Notes: generated by a model not told the origin, from the letters alone. DNA of 64,000 bases from Vespa crabro (GCF_910589235.1 NC_060961.1:4555001-4619000), one strand, 5' to 3'; shown: positions 1-15,896, counted from the stretch's first letter. Numbers and translations are program-made.

Positions 1-33
<33 letters not shown>

Positions 34-245
34 GAGTTGAAAAGGGATAGCAAGAGTTGAAAATTGAAATCGATGCTGTGACTTTATGAACAACGATAAC
101 GTGTTATGTTTCACGATGTTGAATTTCCGAAGAAACATGACATAAGAAAACATTATTCGTCAAAATATTATCATTGAATAAATACTATGGTAATTTTATC
201 GAATAACTCGTTCGTAGATATAATTTTTTTGTATTTTCATATAAA

Positions 246-287
<42 letters not shown>

Positions 288-374
288 CATTTTGTAAAAA
301 ATATTATTTATTTGTATAAATACTTGTACTGTCTAACTTGTCTTGTATGTTAAACGTAATGATTTTCTTTTCAG

Positions 375-608
375 GAGGAATGCGCTTCCATGCTGGAGGA
401 TTTGAGCCAGAAGATCAATAATAAGCATCATGAAGTTCACACGCATCCTTTACTCTCGATATTCAAGATGGCCGAGGTCGCGGTTAAACTACCCTATAGC
501 AACGATGGTAGAAGCATGTCAAGGTCATCGAGTTCTATCCTCCTACTCGTGCTCCTCGCGTGCAGCGTTCTCGCGTCCACTTCGACGTGTCTCGCCGACG
601 ATTCGTGA
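375..608 (+). CDS. Probable last coding exon of an unrecognised upstream gene
   Basis: A pyrimidine-rich acceptor ends at 373-374 (ttttcttttcag) and is followed by a 77-codon open frame, beginning EECASMLEDLSQ, to a TGA at 606-608. The exon starts in phase 0. Its last third is a Ser/Arg stretch (GRSMSRSSSS) followed by a hydrophobic run (ILLLVLLACSVLA) close to the C-terminus. That is the layout expected of a GPI-attachment signal or a C-terminal membrane anchor, so a cell-surface protein is inferred. The rest of the gene lies left of the window. The exon might instead be internal, using a donor-like GT at 508, which would remove the hydrophobic tail. The family is not recognised. An AATAAA at 1506-1511 is a possible polyadenylation signal. 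Confidence 0.45.
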   Translation, partial: EECASMLEDLSQKINNKHHEVHTHPLLSIFKMAEVAVKLPYSNDGRSMSRSSSSILLLVLLACSVLASTSTCLADDS

Positions 609-769
609 CACGTATAATGTTACCTATTCTAGAAGAGAAGGGGAAAAAGAGCCTCGAGTGTTTAAAATATCAACGACGATTTAGGGACATGAAAAAGTGT
701 CAGAAAGAGTTTAATGAAAAAAGGAAAGAATGAAACATGATGTATGTAGGTATATATGTGTGTGGGTGT

Positions 770-800
<31 letters not shown>

Positions 801-1672
801 GTGTGAGTATGTGTATATGTATGTATGTATGTATGTACGTATGTATGTATGTGCATGTGTGCGTTTACGCGTACGTTTTCGTACGTATATGTATGTATGT
901 TTGTATCTGCCTGCATGTGATGCATAGATAATTGCATAAAGAAGTTTAATTCATCTTTTTCGAGAAAGATATAAAATGGCTATCTGTCTGACTATCCAAA
1001 CTTGTTCCTACAATCGAGAATCGAACGACACTATAAAAAACTAAGCCAACTAACTTACCGTGTAATAGATCACGGATAAACATACGCCATATATATGGTA
1101 ATATTACAACAAGATCGTAATAAGAAAAATCTCTGTACGTGATATGTAAAGAATATGACAGAAGAGGGAAAGATTTATTTTCTTATATGTTTCTTCTCGA
1201 GTCTATTTTCATTCACGTTGTATTTTGAGAATATTGATTGAAGAGAAAATAGAATAGCAAAACCGAATTATAGTCGCGTTGTCATAAAATCGAACGTATA
1301 GAAACAGCTGCAGTTACCTGCTCGATCTCGATGCAAAACGTGCTTTTTCTGATATTCCATTTTCAATAAGAAATAGATCACGTATGAAAAAAGTGAGCAT
1401 AAATTCAAATACATAGTTCGCTGCTGGACCGGCGATAATATTACAATCTCTTCCAAACGATCTTGGCTAATGTAAAATCCTGTCGCGATAATTATATTGA
1501 CCCAAAATAAACTACGACACGATACCAGCAGAGTTCAAGTTCTACTCTAAAGAAAATTATGAAAAATCTCCTAAGTCATGGACGATCCTATAATCATTGG
1601 AGATAAAATCAAGTACGATACTCGATTGCCTGGAATGACTTCGTTTGTATAAATCGAATGAATTAGAGAAAG

Positions 1673-1717
<45 letters not shown>

Positions 1718-3849
1718 GAGAAATAGAAAGAAAGAAAGAAACAGAGAGTCTGTAAATGACTAGCATTAATTAATATGTATAATGAATTAATCAACAAGCT
1801 CCTCCCATACTGGACCATTAGGTGTGTTTGTTAAAGTTGAAACTTGAAGCGCAAATAACGCGTTTTCAGGTTAATCATATGAGGCTCCGAATATTGTAGA
1901 TCGAATTATAGATTGTTAATATAGATATAAAATAAAGGTGTAAAAAATAGAAGTAGATACGCTACGTAAAAAAAAAAAAAAAACAAAGAGAAGTTATCGG
2001 GATTATACGAGTGGTATTTTTAAAGCCACCTTAGATATCGTGTAATCATTATAATCAAGAAGGTGGCTCAAATTTTCCTAAGCTGTTATATCCAATGTAT
2101 GACATTAACAAGTAATGCGGGAATTTGCGATCTCGAACGATAGATAAAACGGAAAGATCGATGAAGTAACGACGTAAGAAGCAAACATACGAAAAAAAAT
2201 AATTATTCACTTACATATATACAAACAAAGTATACATATATATATATATATATAAGAAATAATAATAATAATAATATATATATATTATTATTATTATTAT
2301 AAACCCATATTAAATTTAAGTATGCAAATTTATTGTAGCTAAGGAATGAAAGCATCGACGAAAGCATGGCGCAGATGTCCACGCTGACAAACATCGATAT
2401 AATAACGTTTGTACATTGAAACTTTGCGCTGTAGTGAAAAGTTAAGTTTATTATAAAGAAATTCGTCAATTTAGAAACTTGACTAATTATATGTACAATC
2501 GTATTGGCATATATGTGATGCGACGGATATGAATGTATGCGATAGAAAAATTATTATTCGACTCACGATCATCCCAACTACATACGAAATAATCCTATGC
2601 ACAAACGACTTTTTATTATCCTACTATTTTGTTATTTTATTTTTTCGATTTTTGGCTATCATCGCATTACACATTCACGTTAAGTGAATTCCTTCATTAT
2701 TCATAGATAATCAATGTAGTGGTAATTCGTAAAAAACATTTAACCGAATTGTCTCGATGCATTCGCTATTAATTTATACGGGGAAAAGCGTTAAAGACGT
2801 ATTCTTCTGTTTTATAAAGGTATATAGGTTGTAATTGTAATCGAGTACAATGCACGGCACAATATTGCAATCTACTCGACAGGCACAATGTGTTAATTTT
2901 GACGAGAAGAGAGTTGGGATGTACGCGAGCGAGATTGAATGTACGTGACGTGGCTATCGGAAAAGCAATAATGTATAAAGTTTATGATCCACTGGCACAT
3001 TGCTCAAAGAGATAGAATATGTAAATCTCATGTTATATATACATATATACGGTAACACATATACATCCAGGTACAATACGAAGAAGAAATTCGCGTACGT
3101 GTTAAATAGATAAAAAATTCGTGGCTGGTGTCCGAACAATCGTCCAAAACGATCCATTTTGGAGTGACCAAACGTGCGTTCGTAAAAAGAAAAAGCATAA
3201 ATGATCAAAGTCGATGAAAAACAAAAAACTCGTTCGTGTTGTAATCAACCGCTGAATTGTTGTTGAACATATTTTTGCGGTAGTTTAAGAAGGCATAGAT
3301 ACGCTTGAATCTATCAAGGAAAAAAAAAACAAAACAAAAAAAAAAAGAAAGGAAAACAAGTATCTAAAGTTTCGTTATCTTTGATCATTATATTCGAATA
3401 AAATCTTTTGGGGTTTTGCTTGGTTCAAGCAAAGCGTAACATCGAAAGATTCTAATAGATTGTGTCCATTGAAATGAATCATTTTCATTCTCTCCATCGT
3501 ACAACATTTCTTTGAACAATTGCTCTCTCGTTGTATAGTGGAATTGTATAAATAGTTTTATCTTATATATTTATTCGTACAAAATAAGGTAATCGCACTA
3601 TACGATAGTATACTTAATAATGCTATTTGTTAATTGAAAAAATGAGAGTGTCTCTAATAATTATATTAGAAGAGTTATTTTCACGAAGCAAAAAATGGAA
3701 CGTTCTTCCATTCATTTATCGATTTTAAAAGAAATTTTTCTTCTTTTTTATTCTTGATAATATCACACGCTAGGTTACAAAAAATTCTTGATGATCTTCG
3801 GCCTAATTACACACTTAACATTCAATAGTTTTATTTCTACAAAGTGAAT
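609..3849. other. Non-coding, 3' flank of the left-edge exon
   Basis: AT-rich DNA with GA microsatellite (about 1673-1745), TA and AAT tracts (2230-2300) and poly-A runs. The first part is possibly 3' UTR. I see no exon with supporting splice sites. Confidence 0.5.
749..905. repeat. (GT)n / (GTAT)n microsatellite
   Basis: A compound tract of tg and tatg units lies downstream of the exon at 375-608, probably in its 3' UTR or just beyond. Confidence 0.9.
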
Positions 3850-3990
3850 TAAAAGTTCTTATGTGATCCGATAGTTGTTTCATAGGTGATCTTAAAAATC
3901 AATTACTCTTTTGCGAGACAATCACGAAAAAAAAAGTAATTGATTTTTAAAATCATTTATGAACTTTTGATTCATTAAAAAATTTTTAAT
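3850..3990. repeat. Imperfect inverted repeat
   Basis: The left arm gatcttaaaaatcaattact and the right arm agtaattgatttttaaaatc pair around a short loop near 3905-3935. Weaker pairing (aaaagttc with gaacttttga) continues outward. It resembles a small inverted-repeat transposon relic. No target duplication was found. Confidence 0.45.
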
Positions 3991-7429
<3,439 letters not shown>

Positions 7430-7882
7430 CTGAAAGGCATAAATAAAAATAAATAAGAATAAATGAAAATTAATAAGAATAACTGAGAATAAATAATGAT
7501 AATAAAGAAATTAGAATTTTTCAATATATTCCTTTGAGAAATTATCTTAGAAAACTATTATATGTAATCTGTTCGTCTATTCAAGTAAGATTAATAATGT
7601 AAAATATAAAAACTTTAATTTATTAGAATTAGAAAGAAAATACATCGGAAACTCACTCAAATATCCAGCCATTGGCTCGATAGTATTTTCGCTATATATT
7701 TAGATTTAGATTTCTATAGATCGCAAGTAACACCGATCTATATCTCACCACATAGAGGTTGCTGCTTTTGGAGATCTACGGGATAATGTTAATTTTATTT
7801 TCTGATTTTACTTTCATGCTTTATTAATCTATCGACGTAATTCTCGATCTATATATATTCTTTTTCTCATTCTCTCTGTCTT

Positions 7883-7888
<6 letters not shown>

Positions 7889-7960
<72 letters not shown>
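7889..7960. repeat. (CT)n microsatellite
   Basis: A pure tc tract of about 72 bp in the spacer of the fold-back structure. Confidence 0.95.
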
Positions 7961-7964
<4 letters not shown>

Positions 7965-8357
7965 CACTCGATCTACATGTATTCTATATATATTCTCGAT
8001 CAATAGGAATAATATTTTCTATACAAAGATCTCGGTGTTTTCCTTTTTAAATTAGGATTGTATTAGAATTGTACTGCGATTCTAAATTTCATTTTGCACT
8101 TTAGTGCGAAGCAAAGAAGAAGCTATAGGCTAAAGAGGCTCCCAGAAATTGTGACTCAAGAGGGCAATTATTAGGCTATTAAATTATTTTCAATAGAACT
8201 CTTTGAGGATAACTCTTATTTTAATTTTAACATGTTATCACTCAAAGTGCTCTTATGATGATCGATGTAGAGTTGTAGATTTGAAAAACTAAGACGATGT
8301 AATATTCCGTCTCTGATACCACATTACCGTGTGTAAGAGAACAGGATTATTTAATAT

Positions 8358-8840
8358 TTTATGTATTTTTATTATTAAAATTGAGTCGTAAATTTTTCAG
8401 TATTTTTTCTTTTTAATTAAATTCATAATTTTATTCTTATAAAATCGTATAAGAAACGTATAAGATGTGGCAATTGTGGGGGACCATTGAAAGTGCATTG
8501 AACGAAGGTGCACACAAAGGTGAAACGAGCACATATGAAAGTGTGCCAAGATTCCACTTTGCTTCCCATACGCATTGTTATTATTAAAGTCGAGTTATTT
8601 TGCATTTTTATTATTAAAGTCGACTCTTATACATTTTTCATTTTTTCCTTTTCTTTAAAATTAAATTAAATTCATACTTTTATTTTTCGTAAGTAGTATA
8701 TTGCTTATTTCAATAAAAGTGAATTCTAATAATATCGTAGTAACGAAACATATGATATGGCAATTGCGGGAAACAATGCAGCTGCACTGAGGTGCATATG
8801 GAGGTGAAATAAGTACACTTTAATATATGCCGTATTTTTT
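8358..8840. repeat. Diverged tandem duplication, unit about 245 bp
   Basis: Unit A (about 8358-8603) and unit B (about 8604-8840) both start ttattattaaa-t-ga and continue with a T-rich stretch and an attaaattcata block. Both end with an atggcaattg-ggg-a-ca module, then gcac-gaaggtgca-a and gaggtgaaa. They lie inside the fold-back spacer. Confidence 0.55.
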
Positions 8841-9129
8841 ATTGTCACAGCGTCAAAGGGAAAGAATTAAAAATTAAGAATTTTTCTTTCTTAATCCAAT
8901 ATAAGTTAGAGAATATATCCAATTACGGATATTTAAAATTTACATTTAAAAGAACATAAATTTATTCGTGATATATGAGTGTTACGGGAACGATAATGTA
9001 ACGTATATAAGAAATAAATGACGCGATAGTATCGACCGATTGAGTACATGTTTTACATTATTACTATTTTAAATTTTATTAAATTTTATAAATACTGTTT
9101 TAAATTTTTATATAAATTTTTATGTTCCC

Positions 9130-9284
9130 TCGGGAACACGGATTTTAAAGTAGAGTCATCGTTATTGTAACACTCGCGTGAATATTCTCTTCGTGAATGG
9201 ACTTCATTTTATTGTTATATAATAATTTCATAATTTCACTGAGAAAAATCGGGAACATGAATTTTAAAGTAGAATCAACGTTAA
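9130..9284. repeat. Pair of 35-bp direct repeats
   Basis: The copies cgggaaca-g-attttaaagtaga-tca-cgtta lie at about 9130-9164 and 9250-9284, 120 bp apart with a few mismatches. The second copy runs directly into the right arm of the fold-back, so the repeat probably marks the edge of the same element. Confidence 0.6.
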
Positions 9285-9645
9285 CCCGTGGGTCTCCAGA
9301 TGCAGCAACCTCCACGTGGTGAGACCTGGGTCGGTAATACTTGTAATATATCGAAATCTAAATCTAAATATATAATGCAAGTACTATCGGGCGAATGGCT
9401 GCTTATTTCAGTGCTTTTCCAAAATCTTTTCTCATTAATTCTAATTAAATATCAAAGTAATTACGTTTTATATCATTAATAATACTTCAATGTACAATTA
9501 GATTATCTATAGTAAAATTCTAAAATAATTTTTTAAAGAAACACATTGAAAACTTTTAATTTCTTTATTATTTTTTATTTATTTTTACTTGTTCTTATTT
9601 ATTCTTATTAAACTATATCATCTATTGTATTTATGTTTGCCATCA

Positions 9646-10948
9646 TATTTTCACATTTTACTATTCAATTAGATACTTGCCATTCCGCTAAAAGTTACTT
9701 ATAAGATTCTTACATTTCTAATGTATGAAATATAAAGGATACTATACATTTTTTATGAATAATTGAAAACGTATTTCCTTAATTTTATCATATAATCAAG
9801 AAGTTCATTAAAATGCCTCATTGAGTTTACGTAGCTTCTTCGTATAAGTATCGTTTAAAGCCTTTCCTTGAGTTTGAAATCGATCAGGAAATCTGAACAT
9901 CAGTTTATATATACACACAAGCAAGAGCCATCGTCTACTTCATAGAAACAAAGCGTATACCATACAAGCATTTATATGAAAATTAGTCATGGCAGTATAA
10001 GCTTCTGCCGTAAAGCTCAAGGGGCGCCACTATACGAACTTTCTTTTAGACGAAAAATGTCGAAAATATTATTTACGCCAACTATGAATTCAGACGTAAT
10101 TCTTAACCAATTTTTATAACAATTATCTCATTTTAAAGATGAAAATTAAAGCGAGGATATGGGTTTTTCGTATTTTTGAAAAAGTTTTATTCTTATGCAT
10201 AAATTATTCTCGAAAAAAGATCATTTTTTAAAATAAAATAAAACCCTTTGAGACTTTGTTCATTAAAATCAAGAATTACACCTTTACATCATTATGTGTA
10301 GTTATAAAATATCAAAGAGATTATGAACAAACGTAAATAAAGAATAAAATATATTTTATGTACGTTTTTTATTATTTACTAATATAATTATTTACTAATG
10401 TAAAATATTAGTAATTAATTTAGTAAGAATTAGTAAAAACAAATATATGGTCATTATCTTATTAGACATTATTGCATAGATAATCATCAAAAAATTATAA
10501 AGAGAATAATAATAATTAAAAATCATCTATAAAATACAATATTTTATTAAAATAATGATTTAAAGATTGACTATTATAAAAGATTATAAATATTAAATTC
10601 GTTATAATATTACATATTTATAATAAATGATAATTATGTCAGGATTGTATCAAACTGTACAATATTATCATATTGATAATGAAAATAAAAATAAATTTTT
10701 TATTAAAAAAAAAAATAGTAGAATAATTTGTTGTAGACAAATAAAAAACAAATTATTCGCTTGATAAAAAATTTCGCATCATTTGCATCATTACAAGTGC
10801 ATTATTTCGTAAATATTTTCTTGAAAATTAATCTTTGTATTAGACAAAACTCAACTATATATTAATTATAATCAATAGATATTTATTTTTAATTCTTTTT
10901 TTTTCGAAAATACGTTCCATTGACAGTCTTCTTATTTATAATGCATTG

Positions 10949-10989
<41 letters not shown>

Positions 10990-12377
10990 TTACCTATACT
11001 ATTTTATATTAAACATGTCATTTCGTTATCCACAATATATACGCTTAATATTTGAAATGAACAATGTTTAATTATTGCTATGTTATATTAAGTAGAGTTG
11101 CACGAACAGAGCGCATTTGAATAAAACCAACCCAGATTTTTATACTCTAGTCCATATGCAATTAGAGAGGAATGATCTTCCTACTTGTGTACGGTACAAG
11201 ACGACTGGTTGACTAACTGACTGGTTGGCCTACATGCGATCGCGTATAAAAAGCAAGAGCGCCTCTGTGATCCCCTTTTTTTAAGATTGTCTCACTAATT
11301 ATTTAGGATCAACCGTAAAAGAAGTCTACGGATAAACAGGGGGGGTATGTACGCGCACGTGCACACGAACTCCTACCTTTGACTTTTTTTTTACGACTAC
11401 TTTTATCTCTACATTTCTATCTCTATCTACTATACGTGCATCAGCACACACACACATACACAAAATATCTACATATTATGTGTGTGTTTGTATAAACATA
11501 TATATGTATATATGCAGATAAAAGAAACAATAAGATCTATAACTTTCTCTCTCTCTCTCTCTCTCACTCTCTCTCACTTCCTCTGTTTTCTCTGTCTTTC
11601 TCTCTTTCGCGCACGATCGTGTTTGACACGACCTCACGACCACACCAGCTTAACCCCACTTACCCCCCGGCTGCACGAGCTGGGGAGGATTTAAAAGCGT
11701 ATTTCAGCCTTCGAACTTAGCCTGCACCATTCCGTTTAAGTATGTGAACTGTCAAAACACCTCGCGCGAAATAATTGGATTGTCGATGGATCTCAGTTGG
11801 GCTCTTAAACAGATATTATATCAAATCTTTCTTTTTTATTTTCTTTTCCTCTTCTTTTTTTTTCTTCTCTCGTTTTTTTTTTTTTTTTGTTTTGATAGAT
11901 AACTTTATCAATGGGCTGAAAATTCGTCGTACATCACTAGCCATCGATTGCGTTGAAACAAAATGTACGTAAAAATTTTTTATAAAGATTCCATGGTGTT
12001 AAAAAAGAAAAAAGAAAAAAAAAAACAAAAATAATACAAATCACGTTGAGAATAGAGATTCGATAAATTTTTTGCAAGGAAAAGATCGAAAGTCATCTTT
12101 GATTAAATTTTTATAGAAAGGAAAAATATTCCTTATATAATGCACAATTAAGTCGCATACTTGGTGCGATGGCTCTCGACAAATAACCTCATTTTCCATC
12201 CACAACTCCAACGACCATTCAACTTGCGTCTTTATCCGATGGTGGATCGATCAAATACTTGTTCTTCTATATTATTTTTAACTTCATACATTATATTTTT
12301 CGAATATATTATTATCGAAAGGACTTCCATCGATTTTATGACAAATATTTATCGAATTCTTCTATTCACTCGTATAT

Positions 12378-12414
<37 letters not shown>

Positions 12415-13073
12415 AAAAATAAAAAAAAAATACAAACTCTCTCTTGCTTTCTCTACTTTCTTCGATTAATATCTCTAACCAGTCTAAATTTTTTCACGTA
12501 GTCCGTATATATTTTCCTCTGTTGGCCGTGAGCCTATGTTTTAAAACAAGAATGAAAAGAAAATCGCAGAAGAAGGGAATGAGAAAAAAAGAGAATTCAC
12601 TTTGCGCTTAACAATCGAGAAGGCCGATAAATCGACAATCTCACAAAGCAGAAACACTTTAATCCGGAATGGACAACATCGATAACATACATTTTATCTA
12701 ATGAAGTAATCATGTTGATCGATGATGAACGTTTTTTCTCGTGAAGAAAAAAAAGAAAAAAAAGAGAAAAAGACAAAGGCTTTAAAAAATCCATGGACGA
12801 ATGTACAAGATTGATACATCAAAACACATCGTTCAAATTTTAATTTCAGAAATTTCATTTTGCATTGTTAAGAGAAATCTCATCGTAAGATAAAATTTAA
12901 ACAAAGTAAATGATAATATATAACAAATAAATATATAAATTATTCGTATAACTATATCAATTCTCATTCATAAATAGCGTATAACATAACGATATAAGAG
13001 AACAAGACGGATATTTAAAATAAAAAATGAGGACAATAAAGGAAAAAACAAAAAAAAAAAAAAGAAAAAGAGA

Positions 13074-13112
<39 letters not shown>

Positions 13113-13259
13113 GATCTCGTTCGTTTTCTCGTGGAGAGTGAATCTCATTAGTTCAAAGGGAAGTGTGATTGTGTCAAACAAACACATACACGTAATATAA
13201 CCTAAGAACCTACGCTCGCGCACAAGTCCACGATATATATATATATATATATATATGTA
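9646..13259. other. Intergenic DNA upstream of the channel gene
   Basis: Very AT-rich up to about 11.1 kb, then mixed composition with CT (11546-11605), a 32-base A run (12381-12412), GA (13078-13111) and AT (13234-13256) tracts. I see no exon-like frames. The 10655-10815 inverted repeat is the only structured part. Confidence 0.5.
10655..10815. repeat. AT-rich inverted repeat with hairpin potential
   Basis: The core arms gaataatttgtt and aacaaattattc are perfect complements around a 14-nt loop (about 10713-10760). The outward flanks also pair (aaattttttatt against the complement of gataaaaaattt), extending each arm to roughly 65-75 bp with mismatches. It is probably a small inverted-repeat element or its remnant. 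No gene is seen in it. Confidence 0.5.
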
Positions 13260-13661
13260 GTTAATGTTCATCGACGAGAGAAGGGAAAGGTGTGTAAGTT
13301 CGACATACTATTACCAGGCTATCGGCACGCGGCCATTTCCCGTGTTCTCCGTAGCAGCCTCTTTCGCGACGAGGACACACAGAAAGGCACAACAACGTGG
13401 ACAACGAGAGAAGCTTCGCGCAAAAAGGCCGTACACTTGAATATACACACAGATACAAAAGCAACCTTTAGAACACACACGTTACACACGGTAACGGCCG
13501 TGTCTCTATCTATCTATCTCTCTCTAGCACCGATGAAAGAGAAGAGTAGGGCTTAATCAGTTAGTCGATAGGCAAATTGGCTTAGAGACACCGACCGACC
13601 GGGTGGTTTACAGAAGCAGCAAACCCCGTGCAGTGGCCAGTGGTTGAGTGGCGAACCAACC

Positions 13662-13755
13662 GTCTCTCTTTCTCTCTCTCTCTCTTTCTCTCTCTTTTTC
13701 TTTCTTTCTATTTCTCTTTATCTTACTCGCCCACCCTCCCTCTCTCTCTCTCTCT

Positions 13756-13806
<51 letters not shown>

Positions 13807-13818
13807 TCTATCTCTCTA
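13662..13818. repeat. Compound (CT)n tract in the putative channel promoter
   Basis: About 157 bp of ct with ccct and ttt interruptions. Long Leu/Ser frames here, and the 238-codon minus-strand frame covering 13608-14324, are by-products. Confidence 0.9.
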
Positions 13819-14007
13819 CCTCTGTTATTCGATTCTTCGTAAAACGATCGACAGCTTTTACGGCGACGACGAGAGAACGACAGTTGCGCGTCCTCCATCG
13901 TCGTTCCAGGGGTTTCCTCGAGGAATCGTGCTCGAAAAGAGAGAAAGAGAGAAAAAAAAGGGTCTATAGTGGATAGATTCGTAAACGACGTAAACTCGCT
14001 AAAAAAA

Positions 14008-14008
<1 letters not shown>

Positions 14009-14055
<47 letters not shown>
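14009..14055. repeat. (GA)n tract in the putative channel 5' region
   Basis: A pure ag tract complementary to the CT tract about 190 bp upstream. Confidence 0.9.
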
Positions 14056-14056
<1 letters not shown>

Positions 14057-14647
14057 GAGGAATAGAGAAAACTTGAGTGTCCGTAGCCACCGACGCGTGC
14101 GATGACGGAAAAATACTATTATTGTTACTACCAAAGAAAAAGAGATAATTCAGTGATTTGTGTCTAAAGTTCGTCAAACTTGTATTTAAAGATCGATGAT
14201 ACGTCGCGACAAGCTGGATCGACTTCGGATCGATGATCTCTCGATCGGTTACTTTCTTGTAGCTTTGATCGTATATGTGAGAAAACAACATTGCAATAGG
14301 ATCATATCGTCGTGACGACGTCAAGCTAATATACGATAGGATTCGTTAATTCGTCAACGAAGATAGAAAGGTTTGCGATCTGGATTGGCTGTGGGAGCCT
14401 CGATTTAAATATAGACGACGACAACAAGGACGCAGTGAATAAGGGCGAGAAAAATCGGCACGATAGAATGTGCAGCTGTTCGGTAAATTCTTTTCCTATC
14501 GAAAGATGTAAAATGTAGACGTTTTCGTGAATTTCTTTACGTTCTCTTTTAAACTTATTATAATTTGTTTTTTTTTTTTTTTCTACTTTTTTCCGATATT
14601 ATTACGAAAAGTTCTCCCGTGAAAATTAGCCCGTTTCGTGTTTTTAG

Positions 14648-15896
14648 GAATGACGAGACACTCTCTGATGATTCTATGCTGCTATCTTTATACCCTCTTT
14701 GACATGGCAGCTTTACATTTTCCGTGAGTAAATTGAGGAAATAGTTAATTGAAGAACTCTCTCGGCAGGGTTATTATTTCTTTTTTTTTTCGCATAATGA
14801 GAGAAAAGAGATTTCCCGATTAACGTCACCTGATACACGTGAACCCATGCAATTTAAAAATATTATTAATAATTTGTCTAATGTACTTCAATGCACCTGT
14901 CAAAATGCGATTATTCGGGATACGATGGAAAATAAAAAAGACCAAAAAGAGAAAAAAGAAAAAGAAAAAATAACATAATTATGGGAAATCTCTCCTTCCT
15001 TTTTTCGAGATTATCCTGAAACGACGCTTATGTTATATCGTTGACATTCTGTGAAAAGGATTATTTGATAATAATTAATTATTCCCTACGAAAAAATATA
15101 TTCTTCGGTGTTCATCCCTTTTTGCACGAATGACGATAATATAAACCTTACCCCTCCATCACCTGCCACTGTGTCGAGTTTCAGCGAGAAAGTATGCGAA
15201 CCGGTTCTTTCCACGGAGGTCGAAGGGTGGCATATTAAAGTCGATAGCCTATCGTCTAGTACAATTCGACTTTCGGCGAGAAAGCGCGGGTACCGGTTTT
15301 TTCCGAAGATCGAAAGGTAACGCATCCCAAAATGATCGATATCATCCAAAGTACGATCTCTTTTTTCATTTACAACTTGTTCAAAATTTTTACGTCTCTT
15401 TTCGACGAATTCCTGACACGAAATCAACTAAGAAGTAATTAAGGAAAATAAAAGATTATATGGAAGGGATAAAGAAGCTGGTGATAGAAAAGGCAAGAAA
15501 TTCTTTTTAAAAATCTTTTTATGGATTATCGATTTGATTAAGTTTCATGGAGGAATAAAACATCGGGTTTGACATTAGTCCGTTTTAATAGACCCAAATA
15601 AACGAATCTACTTAATCATATTATATGATTCGATTGAATTTAGGATGTACGTTAAAAAATTGCACTAATCATATAAAACACGATGCAAACATCTATCTTC
15701 CACTTTCATCTGAGGAGAAACGGAAGTGTTAAGAACGATAAAATAATCAGATTCTTTCGATCATAATTTTACCTAATCAAAGAAAAAAGAAAGACCTATT
15801 TAAAAAATAAGTATCTTCTTAAAGATAACTTATCCAGACGACCAACCGCATCGACGTGTGAGCACGATTATGATAATGCGATTGGTATAGATATCG

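Larger units (their letters stand above)
7430..9645. repeat. Fold-back (long inverted repeat) of about 2.2 kb
   Basis: The sequence at about 7430-7815, read on the minus strand, matches about 9258-9645 on the plus strand. The best part is around 7665-7795 against 9275-9410: agcaacctc-a-gtggtgaga, gatcggt or gtcggtaatac, and gaaatctaaatctaaatata. The match weakens but continues outward (aatttctttattat, ttcttatttatt). Arms are about 370 bp with a spacer of about 1.45 kb containing a CT microsatellite and a diverged tandem duplication. No target duplication or coding frame was found. It may be a long-inverted-repeat transposon relic or a segmental inverted duplication. Confidence 0.65.
13260..14482 (+). 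promoter_or_regulatory. Putative promoter and 5' UTR region of the chloride-channel gene
   Basis: This region is clearly richer in CG dinucleotides than the surrounding DNA (for example near 13310-13440, 13590-13640 and 13860-13930). It carries a long CT tract (13662-13818) and an opposing GA tract (14009-14055), both compatible with GAGA-factor-type binding. A donor (ttcg/gtaaat) at 14483 pairs well with the acceptor ending at 14647, giving a 165-bp 5' UTR intron. A short upstream ORF begins at the ATG at 14468 and would end just inside the next exon. No clear TATA box or initiator can be assigned. Confidence 0.4.

Noticed and set aside
13608..14324. 238-codon minus-strand open frame, one of the longest in the window
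   Set aside because: Most of it is translated CT/GA repeats (Leu-Ser and Arg-Glu), and it lies over the putative channel promoter with no splice or family support.
15086..15427. 113-codon minus-strand frame in channel intron 1
   Set aside because: It crosses the duplicated 60-nt motif, and an overlapping + strand frame is equally open. No splice sites or family match.
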